DNA of 64,000 bases from JAMZMI01 sp039944535 (lineage in GTDB: Bacteria > Bacteroidota > Bacteroidia > Cytophagales > Cyclobacteriaceae), in the NCBI GenBank assembly GCA_039944535.1, contig JBDUYP010000001.1:620001-684000 (forward strand), read 5' to 3'. The notes beneath the pieces are model-generated. The model was not told where the DNA came from. It saw nothing but the letters and a program-made list of their open reading frames with translations, and searched no databases. Below are positions 21,001 through 25,701 of this stretch, piece by piece (the first letter of the stretch is position 1; each line of letters opens with the position of its first letter). The translations under genes and the position numbers were made by a program.

Positions 21001-21214
21001 TGACTACTTGAACCTTGAGCTTTATGCTTCGGATAATAAGAATGTGACTATTGAATTTGTGTCTATAGATGGGAAGGTTGCATACACAGAAGTGCTTGAC
21101 TTACAGAGGGGTCTGACAAGAAAACAGATTAATTTAGTAGGTAAAAATGTTCCAGAGGGAGTATATTTGATTAAGGTAAATACTGAAGTTCTTTCAAAAT
21201 TCATAAAACAATGA
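6026..21214 (+). CDS. Giant T9SS-secreted mosaic surface protein (~5,060 aa)
   Basis: Start 6026 is coupled to the previous stop and preceded by AGGAGG; the ATG at 6089 gives a more normal signal peptide (h-region VALLGLAFGFMSVPAF) and is a real alternative. Modules by approximate residue: seven FG-GAP/VCBS repeats 68-428 (a seven-blade propeller); LamG 435-631 and 640-845; PKD-like then BspA/DUF285 repeats 850-1148; LamG 1155-1350; plant-type LRR 1353-1538; Ig-like 1545-1625; cadherin-like to 1725; CUB 1728-1840; LamG 1841-2030 and 2033-2243; two SusE-like modules 2245-2438; LamG 2441-2633, 2635-2828 and 2840-3031; choice-of-anchor-like 3045-3205; cadherin-like; DUF5018-like; cadherin-like; a second propeller 3708-4108; LamG 4110-4300; two cadherin-like 4335-4541; T9SS sorting domain from 4978 (LYPNPVRDYLNLELY). 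Likely a cell-surface adhesin or matrix protein; the ligand is unknown. Confidence 0.93.
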   Translation: MQFSNSTNSINQKIHRLINQLMIRNYTKSAFSKGQQNLKVALLGLAFGFMSVPAFTQIQSSNFTLSSFASGTNPNAVAIGDFDLDGLNDIAIANANSNNVVVFQNETTIPPLSLTSAATLTMATLPLDISAADINYDGKLDLVVANWNSTTVTESTVSVFLNESTGSGSFVFSAEHSFLLPNTPVKVNCADFDNDGRVDVAVTTWTTNSFSLFRNLSNGTDVSFDSRVDVATGFSDAYGLGIADLDLDGKQDIVISHSVGNNIALFRNSSTVGSFDFGSSAIASYTVSTNPRGMVLDDFNNDGFPDVAVTVLDLDQVKVFTNLSSGAGSFIFGDVTSYSTGDGPSWINSGDLDDDGLVEVVTSNNSGDNISIFKNTTSGGVISFGTPLNAATGNTSRGVEVDDLTGNGINDIAVAIYGDNSFSVFENSSPEVSRELAWYPLDGDGNDGSGNGNDGVVFEALSTVDKSGNTASAYNFDGIDDAISGDASFFPTGSHARTIMAWVRLDASSTTPNMAMVYGSPGHDGGAFGLGTNGDESTNFAWFWGHNGDITGGTALDLDTWYHLAVTYDGTTAVLYLNGEEDGSATLDLNTMSGTDFGIGGHALGGWYMPGSVDEVRVYNHALTAGAISTFYGTEAEPGLKAHYTFSGNALDDSGFGNDGDVNGATLTTDRFGNANSAYSFDGIDDYITIPSSDDFNNSSLTISAWVKSDFGGSSGFIFGKGNSTDQQYGLYEVGTGEYVIAGWQSNGADHLRYEGGTVDTEGWVHLVGVIEENSGAYLYQNGVLVGSDEAASGTWVSSGDGNVRIGGHFRSELSAFFKGAIDDIRIYDYALDASEISALSEEGSSFVTTWEVTAPDLTIDIPATEGETYDFTIDWGDGTVDTNQTGDVSHTYASSGIKTISITGDFPAFHDYSKDKIRSVEQWGNIVWGQYGFSFSQVTNVLAINATDAPDLSQVTELFLAFNEVNFTGDNLKNWDVSNVETMSHMFRGATFNEDLSSWDVSNVRNMDNMFFYMGPSSMGDISNWDVSSCESMQGMFESSSFDQDLSGWDVSNMLYMTKMFFNASNFNQNLNAWDISSVQDMYQIFDGSGMDQSNYDNTLIGWADLDVLTETQIPTNVAFTAVGIPYCQSGAARSSLINDYGWSIGGDVLDCPGLALEYTFNGNALDESGNGNDGTVNGATLSVDRFGNADAAYVFDGSSNYISTTQAFTNNQPFSVSVWVYWDGNTGRHTAVSWFEGSLSSRMYLGVTETGNLAFGDSFETGTPLEAGKWVHLVGTYDGSQSRLYIDGIESDVSISGLSYQFNTLTVGRQGTASSEYWDGKIDDIRVFDYAMDASTAIALYTEGAYADPRDILMDFYNSTNGDNWVDNSSWGTDAPLNDWYGVDTNEGVVTTLSLASNNLTGTLPASLGSLISLDYLLLFNNAITGTIPLSYGNLTNATYFNISLNQLTGTIPTELANLTNCNIFSLSRNQLTGYIPEGLASFTNTAGGGIYLYTNQLRGLPDLSGLPSGTTLSIYDNKIGFDYLTPNVALNSSGSALYASPQTVGDPVTLVPNEGEELTLSAIESASGTQYQWFYNDEIIEGANLIEHVFNFTASVEGEYYCVMTNDNVPDVEIRRATYSISDGVNAAPSTLSMEFYGLDNAAANNLPVAGFSAEDVDPGENHVFELVAGEGDTNNDLFVMDGVTLRVAGNIDASAVEYSIRVRVTDNGGASLEEIFLLEITPSHTCDGGVFSDASGTISDGSGVYSYNADFTCDWLIQYQDKSRVLLEFTEFDTEFNYDFLYIYDGENDQSPLLAVLSGSDIPAPLQSGSESVYIRFVSDEYITRGGWSLNYSEIGPVAYYEFNGNADDLSDNANHATFIGATLANDRFGASQSAYYFDGSSAYIQTPATLTDNAPFSLSAWVNWNGNNSNFTEILSWKSLGNTYLGTSPTTNEIRLGDAWTTGVALDAGRWVHIVATYDGSAAQLYLDGGLVSESTGGLSYTFGGDMFLGVQGTNGSEFFDGKIDDVLIYDFVLTEENVASLYEDGNTDLLAYLPFTSDVTDATENGFDAYEVGSGNGLTTDRFGLDGFGVGAYNFDYINASPLEMANTINYDFGSEITVTAWIKPNSFPAADVSIVKNVMNGQGFDLRLSTGDLEAGTASYTRRVFGDITGISYGDAGEVYLGNWAHVAFTYSSSGGVRIYINGQVLVNYGFVEGTEGSAVPVSEGSILIGDGFDGIIDEVQIHNSVLSDEEIREVYSEKLWPFEAQALRGPEDVGGDAVHDLWLEPVGERYVGALDLLAGTYHFRLTDFDEGLPESFMGDNELDGVADAGGTIFTLDQGLYAVGLWESSLAYYAEPITSVGIIGSALTGDNSGWDADMDLTDMGSGIYQIKNIKLYAGEWKLRVNDTWNYLDWGDSGDGYLEYFGLNFFVDEGTYTLTADVVNNTYELIETSWGNWDAVAELYFDGDLTDESGYGNDGTSASVNYGTDRYGNTESSLDLATSELVNLGSSPELYLSNGFTMNMWLNPITNDNAGTIFQSVGSFHNHIYPTEFSWRYFQNAVEVGIEAIPIEAPTGQWTMVTWVYDGGEMRFYDDGNLVHTYPVYGDLDITGNSYQIGSNYDGYVDDFMWIDGVLSDEEIKGLYNDHLWLYYPLNASATDESGNGYSGVLTGAVGDFDRFGNADQALYFDGASDVDAPALPITPNELTVSGWFNASSSVTGSQQIIDLEGVAALAVYDDTERYIQGILNLGGDYIVISAPVTSDEWHFAALTYDENYFRLYLDGELVYGVLNTNQILYAANQFEVRLGRYDYTEGNYYTGAADDMRIYDRALSAEEIYELYGAFGWLTQQTGILADYPFHGDADDVSGQLNDGLVLGAELAYDRFGDPGSAFSFNGVDAYIELPEVDYFGGSDQLSVSWWVNPANTAGISGVLNFGNMLAQVIDGVLYTNLYFSGSGDVVGSTSLNLDEWQHLTLTYDGVNTRLYKNGSEVGVTALSGVVDNRGSGSPSTIGTINGSADFFDGDIDDIKVYNRPLSASEIDELYRTGGFPFGGVVVSSLSEDFESECLPASWTEYNEGLDLINCGTNASNDTYLNINGYAVGDGESWLITPMIDFNASSIYHISVEYSNRFSGPDVEVLYSMDYTGVPNPTSFTWINLTEIESAVNVKTDEGVIANTGDILLPSLDGVAAIAFRYTSEGAESGQSINFSFDDVNVFETIVNEVPSALTLSNTNVYEGQEEGTDVGTFITTDPDSDTFTYSLVSGTGTEDDDNGSFAISGDRLLTGTGSSFSLSGQTAYNILVRTEDDAGGILDQAFVINVIGTDPADEANVKSYVISGQVGATTIDTDNAEIYIALEDGTNLTALTPNFNISSGASTAHQSGVATDYTNGEFYFDVTSSDASVVRTWKVNIRSPHDPWAVQEMNGLLESVNPAFVISNTSGTETAWSIVEDPDDTGNNLLSLSNLNDGSAGMYKTYDLGASAATVVFRTKIEGTPERLTDVDIHLNGLREQVVLIAPDTILFQRSGLKEVVSGLDFSMWNTFRITADASSGTEMIVELYVGEESTPVLASSSTEATTENNISFGDGSTTSTYGALIDYFIFDKAGAYSPANLSVPTGLTVDGFYHSPTDISLSATSINEGESAGTQIGVFTTTDADSDTFTYTLVDGALDNASFSISGNELFSAETFDFAVKSTYSILVETEDEQGQTFQKEFTIEVERVADPADPYAIEWIRKNAPYIGTSQYLNGELVASVDHYTNYARYQGLIKLSDDGEVTWVSDSIKYINDPDYYFSHLRTDDSGNIYALGHLRGTLEINDTEITSNDGTNGDLIILKYNAAGEIVEHVIIGGDGVENQYGFVVLPSGNLLVSFYFDQFFSSLGKNFDPNTSTRALLELDANLSVTTTPVNYPDHYGPLVLTNEDRLFMTNHGRNAINEFSLTDYTVIATYQLPDAYECYDHTNQMVADGNGDLIFTGIEYTSGSSTSVNNIFAGKFNTGTNTWDWNYIMGSTGGNDEPVRLDVDGDNNVYLAGHYRFSWSVGGVGLPSATLQDIFLAKVDESGSVLWVQTYGSSEDDYMQALAVDQEDNEVFLTAGFNGTGATVITETLNDPIGIWLKLSPLGGDGPMTVSSIDGFGTYTYNDGQGPGFFNDSFDSGITDKFTVEALIRHKGFDGPGDWYNQFVNTQFFTIYVDYDDNENINLQSVVRNLPGQSVSDDYFVGGYIDTEDFGANTWHHIALTYGDGAMTFFLDGNVFMSYVAKYDPIDGVEDFLHLLREVTGDIDEVRIWDEKRTLDAIRANIQNEIAPTTTGLVGYWPMNTKADDGSGSYTPDATGNGQHLFLEANADILELNLEPTDILLSNNSVREGLDINTVVGTLSTTDGNATDSHTYSLVAGTGDVDNGRFNINGNELRTSEIFTYSGQTYQIRIQTEDSQGATYQEIFFIGVDQNLNNAPTITGATFDIDENPNNGDIISDAIEFEDLDGDGLTFTITTGNSSGAFAIGSSDGVLSVADATLFDYESISPKFYTIEITVSDGIESNSASFTINVNNVEEAAIFSNFDAPDSYDTGNGGFTVSADIADPDGLAGVEVFYKKASEADFNVKAMTDNTGGNYSTSFSGTDIGLISIEYYVETTDILSNKTQSTTKTTSVNRSSAVALDVDNLAGISSGTTVEAYSILAFPFSGATVNGVFTNLMPYDEEKWRLVSYSSSGYTDKRSGGLTAGTGYFFITSESADIDVSGRSVVLDDGVYKINLSPDVNGWSLIGNPFQGELDWSAVVQHNIDNAVISSGEVQTSLQGYNGQFRSQNSLSILEGAFVNSSGSITGFEIPATAVSEASGGRLARAANAPEEVYIDELDWSLDLFFETPSYKYSVGGIGINPDAADDHDYHDLAQLPRFSTYLDLTFDDGSTRSIKQSDEFKSWEFQINNSLPEKYIDMTWDIPVSSSKTIIFVDAASRQIYDLSEVRNIKLPNDASAKHQLYYGDKDEIFENMDLPFDALFNLYPNPVRDYLNLELYASDNKNVTIEFVSIDGKVAYTEVLDLQRGLTRKQINLVGKNVPEGVYLIKVNTEVLSKFIKQ
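6230..7310 (+). repeat. Seven FG-GAP/VCBS propeller repeats (protein level)
   Basis: Seven repeats with Ca-binding-like loops of the form DFDLDGLNDIAIA, DINYDGKLDLVVA, DFDNDGRVDVAVT, DLDLDGKQDIVIS, DFNNDGFPDVAVT, DLDDDGLVEVVTS and DLTGNGINDIAVA. Spacing is about 50 residues. Seven blades fit an integrin-alpha-like closed propeller. Confidence 0.88.
7329..15120 (+). repeat. Array of eight LamG modules with interleaved domains (protein level)
   Basis: Eight copies of a concanavalin-A-like LamG module of about 190-200 residues. Each starts with a Y-x-F/L-x-G-x-A-x-D-x-S-G type strand, then a DRFGN-like turn and AYxFDG, and ends with IDDIRVYDxAL-like text before the next copy. Approximate starts are 7329, 7947, 9490, 11548, 12125, 13350, 13930 and 14545. 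A ninth, more divergent copy is at about 18355-18925. Modules differ at DNA level, so the amplification is not recent. Confidence 0.85.
8940..9335 (+). repeat. BspA-type (DUF285) repeats
   Basis: Five units containing NWDVSNVETMSHMF, SWDVSNVRNMDNMF, NWDVSSCESMQGMF, GWDVSNMLYMTKMF and AWDISSVQDMYQIF, about 24-27 residues apart. This is the signature of BspA-like surface LRRs. Confidence 0.9.
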
Positions 21215-22350
21215 TCGCCAACCGCAAAATTACCGCTATGATCCTGGGTGCGCTACTGTGTGCTTTTGGTTCGTTTGCGCAGAAAGCTGAGTTCACTTCT
21301 GAGGCATATTATGTTGATTTCAGCGTCAACACTCCATCTGAAATCGTGATAACTAGTCCACAGGATTTAGTTGAAAAATCAAGAGGATTTAAAAAGGTAG
21401 TTTCAAATCAACTCGCCATTGAGGGGCGTGTTTCTGATCCCGATGGGATTAAAACTGTCATGCTGAATGGTCAGAATCTATTCCTCACCGAAACAGGTTC
21501 GTTTTCAGTAACACTTCCTTTGGTAGAGGGGCCTAATGAGATATCGTTTATAGTAACTGACAATGAAGATGAAGTGACTCGAAAAGTGTTTGCTGTGGAA
21601 ACAGCAGCGCCGGTTGTTGCCACCAGTACGATTACTACAGATGGTGATTTTTATGCATTACTTATTGGGGTAAATGATTATCAGGATCCTGAAATCGCAA
21701 GTTTGGACAAACCAATTGCAGATGCCAGAAGGCTGGGAGAGGTGCTTGAGCAGTATTATACTTTTGCTCCTGAAAACATCACCTATTTGGAGAACCCAAC
21801 CAGGAGCCAAATAGTAGATGCTTTGGACCGACTCAGAAAGACCATTGGTGAAGAAGATAATTTACTTCTCTTTTACGCTGGGCATGGTTACTGGGATAAA
21901 GAGACTGAGACTGGATATTGGATACCATCCAATGGAAGAAAAACCAGTACTGCTGACTGGTTTAGAAATACTACGCTTACGGATCAGCTGAGAACGATCA
22001 AGTCGAAGCACACATTGTTGATTGCCGATGCTTGTTTCTCAGGTTCAATTTTCAAATCAAGAAGTGTTTTCATCTCCGATGAGGCCGTTGCGATTAAGAA
22101 ACTGTATGAGTTGCCGAGTAGAAAGGCCATGACGAGTGGTACTTTGACAGAGGTGCCGGATAGAAGTGAGTTTCTTAAGTATTTGACAAAAAGACTGGAA
22201 ACCAACTCTGAGAAGTACTTACCTTCAGCGGAACTATTCAGCAGTTTCCGGAGAGCCGTGATCAACAATAGTGATGTGATACCTCAGTATGGTACCATGC
22301 AAAAAGTTGGAGATGAGGGCGGTGACTTTATCTTTATCAGAAAAGAATAA
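21211..22350 (+). CDS. Secreted caspase-family (C14) peptidase
   Basis: A 379-residue protein. Residues 1-23 form a signal peptide (ALLCAFGSFAQ). About 50-135 are an Ig-like beta module (IEGRVSDPDGIKTVMLNG). About 145-375 are a caspase/metacaspase p20-like fold. The dyad is visible: His225 in LLFYAGHGYWD and Cys275 in LLIADACFSGS. The opening strand is FYALLIGVNDY. The product is expected outside the cytoplasm, probably periplasmic. Its ATG overlaps the TGA of the giant gene (ATGA), so translation is likely coupled. Family members cleave after basic or acidic residues, but the specificity cannot be read here. A terminator follows, closing the first transcription unit. Confidence 0.92.
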   Translation: MIANRKITAMILGALLCAFGSFAQKAEFTSEAYYVDFSVNTPSEIVITSPQDLVEKSRGFKKVVSNQLAIEGRVSDPDGIKTVMLNGQNLFLTETGSFSVTLPLVEGPNEISFIVTDNEDEVTRKVFAVETAAPVVATSTITTDGDFYALLIGVNDYQDPEIASLDKPIADARRLGEVLEQYYTFAPENITYLENPTRSQIVDALDRLRKTIGEEDNLLLFYAGHGYWDKETETGYWIPSNGRKTSTADWFRNTTLTDQLRTIKSKHTLLIADACFSGSIFKSRSVFISDEAVAIKKLYELPSRKAMTSGTLTEVPDRSEFLKYLTKRLETNSEKYLPSAELFSSFRRAVINNSDVIPQYGTMQKVGDEGGDFIFIRKE

Positions 22351-22379
22351 GAAAATATTACTCAAAATATACTACTCAG

Positions 22380-22412
22380 GAAATCCTCGCAATTGCGGGG
22401 ATTTCTTTTTTT
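22380..22412 (+). terminator. Rho-independent terminator after the caspase gene
   Basis: GAAATCCTCGC, loop AATT and GCGGGGATTTC form an 11-bp stem with one G-T wobble, followed by a T tract. It lies 29 bases past the stop. Confidence 0.92.
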
Positions 22413-22520
22413 AGGTTATCCATAAATTGGTCCTGGGATTTCGAAAGTATAGAAGTGCTTCTTCAAATATTTATTTTTAAATTCCCTATCGCTAACTTTT
22501 AAGTTAATATTCTGCCTGAC

Positions 22521-23078
22521 TTGAATACCGAACTCGACCTTGTAAAAGCCCTCGCCTCTGGCGATCAGAAAGCTTTGTCCGAAATTTATGAATCTAACTA
22601 TTCGTACATCGAAAAGATGATTCTGAAGAACTCCGGGGACGTGGAGGATGCAAAGGATATCTACCAGGATGCCATGCTCGTATTTTACAAGAATGCCGTA
22701 AAACCAGAGTTTCGACTCACAAGCACGATTAAAACATACCTGTACGGAATCAGCTGGAGGCTGTGGATGAAAAAATTAAGTCAAAAGAAAGAGTTGACAA
22801 TTTCCCACAAGGAGGAATACATAGACGCATTCGATTTTGAATTGGTATCCAAAGATGCTGATGACACCCTCAACAGAATTGTGAAAATGCTCAGGGAACA
22901 TGGAAAAAACTGCCTCGAGATAATGGAGCGGTTTTATTTCAGCAAACAATCTTTTGATGAGATAGCCGAAGTATTGGGCTATGCAAGCGGGCAGGTTGTG
23001 AGAGAGCAAAAGTACAGATGTATCAAGCGAGTGCGAGAAGGTATAAAGACATTAAAGATTAGCTATGAGCTTGACTGA
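22521..23078 (+). CDS. ECF-type RNA polymerase sigma factor
   Basis: A 185-residue sigma-70-family protein with region 2 at about 20-85 (ALSEIYESNYSYIEKM, then DAKDIYQDAMLVFY) and a region 4 HTH at about 125-180 (CLEIMERFYFSKQSFDEIAE, then EQKYRCIKRVREG). The only sensible start is TTG at 22521: upstream in frame there is a stop with no ATG or GTG between. The next gene begins inside it, 14 bases before its end. In Bacteroidota such factors usually control an adjacent envelope operon, here probably the four genes downstream and possibly the adhesin block. Confidence 0.88.
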   Translation: MNTELDLVKALASGDQKALSEIYESNYSYIEKMILKNSGDVEDAKDIYQDAMLVFYKNAVKPEFRLTSTIKTYLYGISWRLWMKKLSQKKELTISHKEEYIDAFDFELVSKDADDTLNRIVKMLREHGKNCLEIMERFYFSKQSFDEIAEVLGYASGQVVREQKYRCIKRVREGIKTLKISYELD

Positions 23079-23436
23079 CAAGGAAATTGAAAAAATGATA
23101 GATACTCTTGACGAAGGGTTGTCTGATGGAGTGAATGAAGGTGTGCGTAGTGGTTATGAGCAAATGGTCAGAGCCGTAAATTACATAGGAGAGGAACGGT
23201 TTAGAGAAAAGTTGAATGAAATTCACGGAACTATGAGTTCTGGAACAAGGAGTAATACAAACCTTTTCTGGATATCTGGGATCGCTGCGGCTGTTGTTGG
23301 TGCATTTTTTTGGTGGCAATCGATGCGCCCCGATTTGGTAACCCCGGAGCTTCAAATGAATGAAATCCCGGCCTATAGTGATAGTGCTACCTACGACTCA
23401 TTAAAAAATATTGAACCGGCCGTTGACAAACAATAA
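23065..23436 (+). CDS. Small single-span membrane protein, candidate anti-sigma factor
   Basis: A 123-residue protein overlapping the sigma gene by 14 bases. Residues 1-60 are charged and helical (cytoplasmic side expected). Residues about 67-84 are a transmembrane segment (LFWISGIAAAVVGAFFWW). About 85-123 are a short exported tail rich in acidic residues. No ZAS zinc motif (HxxxCxxC) or FecR domain is present. Overlap with the sigma gene and the N-in single-span topology are typical of anti-sigma factors, so that role is inferred from context, not homology. Confidence 0.75.
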   Translation: MSLTDKEIEKMIDTLDEGLSDGVNEGVRSGYEQMVRAVNYIGEERFREKLNEIHGTMSSGTRSNTNLFWISGIAAAVVGAFFWWQSMRPDLVTPELQMNEIPAYSDSATYDSLKNIEPAVDKQ

Positions 23437-23545
23437 AAAATAGAATTAAGGATATAATGCGTTTTGGAACGACTATTGTAAACTTACTCACATTATTACC
23501 TGGGAGACTATCCCGCCAATGAAACTATTTGAAGACTTAATCTGA

Positions 23546-24190
23546 ATGAACATGAAAAGAATCTCCGCAACTATCGTAACGCTCTTTATTGTGAGCGCAG
23601 CTTTTTCTCAAACTACTTATAAAGAGGCTGAGAAAATGATCAAAAAGGACAAGGCTGTAAAGGAGGCTAGAAAAGAAGCCAAGAAGTGGGAAAAGCAGGA
23701 TTACACAAACCTTCCGGGCAATCTACCACTTGCTAATCAGTTTGAAAGATCACTTGTGATGCAGGTGATGCTCAATGATGACGGTGAACAAAGATATCTT
23801 ACTGCCACAGGGAGTGCTATTTCGGGATCTGAGGGTGTGGCTCAAGCCAATGCCATGGATAATACCAGAGTGCAGCTTGCAGGGGTTATCCAATCGGAAG
23901 TATCGGCCCTTGTAACGAACAACAAGGGGAATACCGGATACACAGCAGATGAGATGCAAACTGTTGATGAGTTCTTATCCAGCAGCAAAACTTTGATCCA
24001 AAATAAAATAGGAAGGATCAAGCCGGTTATTGAAATGATGAGACGAGTGGACGATAAATTCGAGTATCGGTTTACCGTAATGTATGATACCGAAGAGGCT
24101 AAAAGAATTGCAAAGGAAATACTGCAAGAAGGCCTACAGGATAAAGTGGGTAAAAATGAAGATGAGCTCAACAAACTTTTGGGACTTTAA
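23546..24190 (+). CDS. Periplasmic LPP20-like protein
   Basis: A 214-residue protein with a signal peptide of about 23 residues (ATIVTLFIVSAAFSQ), then a Lys/Glu-rich helix (about 25-55). The remainder resembles LPP20-type domains: the text YLTATGSAISGSEGVAQANAMDNTR, split around residue 95, followed by a helix with VQLAGVIQSEVSALV. The start could also be the second ATG two codons on. It ends four bases before the next gene, which carries a similar LPP20-like N-terminal domain. Both may have arisen by duplication and may form a common complex. Function unknown. Confidence 0.7.
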   Translation: MNMKRISATIVTLFIVSAAFSQTTYKEAEKMIKKDKAVKEARKEAKKWEKQDYTNLPGNLPLANQFERSLVMQVMLNDDGEQRYLTATGSAISGSEGVAQANAMDNTRVQLAGVIQSEVSALVTNNKGNTGYTADEMQTVDEFLSSSKTLIQNKIGRIKPVIEMMRRVDDKFEYRFTVMYDTEEAKRIAKEILQEGLQDKVGKNEDELNKLLGL

Positions 24191-24193
24191 TTC

Positions 24194-25696
24194 ATGAGAT
24201 TCCTGTTTTGTCTTGTATTATTCATTCCGGTACTGGCCCAGGCTCAGGGGCAGCCGGATTGGGTAAACCCACTCCTTAGAGATCAGAAGTATCCCTCTAA
24301 GGATTTTTATGTTGGTTTTGTATCACAAACTTTTCAGAAAGGTGAGGACCTCAACGAGTATCCGGCAAAGCTGAAAAGTTCTGCTCGAACGGCCCTTTCA
24401 GAGTCTATTTTTGTTTCTATTAACAGTGTGGCTACATCAGAGATGAGCAATACCAACGGAGAGGCTGACGATCGCTATCAGAAGTCCACCGTGACCCGGT
24501 CTTCGTTGGAGGCCACAGGCATGGAAACTGAGATCTATATAGATGAGCGCAAGCGAATAGCTTACGGTTTTGCCTTTGTGAAAAAGCGAAAATTGGTAGC
24601 GCACTATTATGGACAATTATCTTCTGAAATGAGCAGGATTAAGAGCTCTCTCGAAAGAAGCGCAAAGCTCGAAGATAAATCAGAAGCTTATAAGCTTCTG
24701 ATGGGAGAGTTGCAGGCACTAAATCAGGTTAAAAGCTATCAGGATATGCTCAAATATCTTGATGTCTCTAGCGAGACTGTGCTGATGTCTGATACATGGA
24801 AGGGGTATTATGATTTTACCCTGGAGGAATTGGATAAGCTAAGAAACAACGATGAAATAGGGTTGGATGAGGCCAGTTTCTTTCTCGTGGATAAACTAAA
24901 AGAGGAATTCGGGGCTGATTCGCCAGTGCAATTGGGCTTGATTACCTATCGTGGTACGGGTATCCCTACGGAGTTTTCAGAATACTTCGGTCAGGTTTTT
25001 TCTCAGTCAGCAGAGTCTAGTTTTAAGTCAGTAACCAGATCAATGAACAACAGTGGGTATGTACTCAGTGGTACATATTGGCCTGGCGATGATAAAGTGC
25101 AAATCATAGCCAATATCAACGAAGTGGATGGTGGTGAAGTGGTAAGACTCAAAGCGGGAGGTTCTATAGCTATTGATAAAGAATCTATTGATGCATTGGG
25201 TTTGCAGTACAATCTTGCCAATAACAAGAACTTGCTTGAGAAGAACAATGCCATGAAACCTGCTGCATCATCCGGTGGGCTGATGGCCACTATTGCTACG
25301 CAAAAGGGAACCGAGGCGGTTATTTTCAAAGAGGGCGAACTACTAAGCTTGCATGTGAATGTGAGTAGGGCAGCATACCTTCGGGTAATCAATATTTGGA
25401 GTGACGACCAGAAATTTTTGCTTGCAGATAATTTCTACGTTTCTCCGGAGCAAACCAATCAGTCTATTAAGCTTCCATTGCAATGGGAAACTTCATGCCC
25501 TTGCGGTGTAGAGTATATCCAGCTTATAGCGCAGGACAAGCCTTTTACCCCTATGGATACCGAAAATATTGATGGGTTTCTTCGTATCAAGGGCCCCTTA
25601 AAAGCAGTATTGGAAAAGAATAGAGGTTTTAAGGCAGCCGGTGGCGAAGGTCAGCTTTATGCTGAGTCCACAATCGTACTGACTACTATAAAATAA
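24194..25696 (+). CDS. LPP20-like / DUF4384 periplasmic protein
   Basis: A 500-residue protein. Signal peptide 1-18 (LFIPVLAQAQ). About 20-165 are an LPP20-like domain (FYVGFVSQ, then ALSESIFVSINSVATSEM). About 244-338 resemble FlgO-like domains (LGLITYRGTGIPTEFSEYFG). About 371-430 are a DUF4384 domain (FKEGELLSLHVNVSRAAYLR, then IWSDDQKFLLADNFYV). Two Cys at SCPCG near 435 may pair. DUF4384 is often encoded beside or fused to caspase-family peptidases, which fits the caspase gene upstream. It probably acts in the periplasm or on the inner face of the outer membrane. Six bases separate it from the next gene. Confidence 0.78.
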   Translation: MRFLFCLVLFIPVLAQAQGQPDWVNPLLRDQKYPSKDFYVGFVSQTFQKGEDLNEYPAKLKSSARTALSESIFVSINSVATSEMSNTNGEADDRYQKSTVTRSSLEATGMETEIYIDERKRIAYGFAFVKKRKLVAHYYGQLSSEMSRIKSSLERSAKLEDKSEAYKLLMGELQALNQVKSYQDMLKYLDVSSETVLMSDTWKGYYDFTLEELDKLRNNDEIGLDEASFFLVDKLKEEFGADSPVQLGLITYRGTGIPTEFSEYFGQVFSQSAESSFKSVTRSMNNSGYVLSGTYWPGDDKVQIIANINEVDGGEVVRLKAGGSIAIDKESIDALGLQYNLANNKNLLEKNNAMKPAASSGGLMATIATQKGTEAVIFKEGELLSLHVNVSRAAYLRVINIWSDDQKFLLADNFYVSPEQTNQSIKLPLQWETSCPCGVEYIQLIAQDKPFTPMDTENIDGFLRIKGPLKAVLEKNRGFKAAGGEGQLYAESTIVLTTIK

Positions 25697-25701
25697 GCCG
25701 T

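Noticed and set aside
23437..23545. Short frame from the ATG near 23457 (about 17 codons)
   Set aside because: Too short, with no membrane or leader-peptide logic and no overlap with neighbours.
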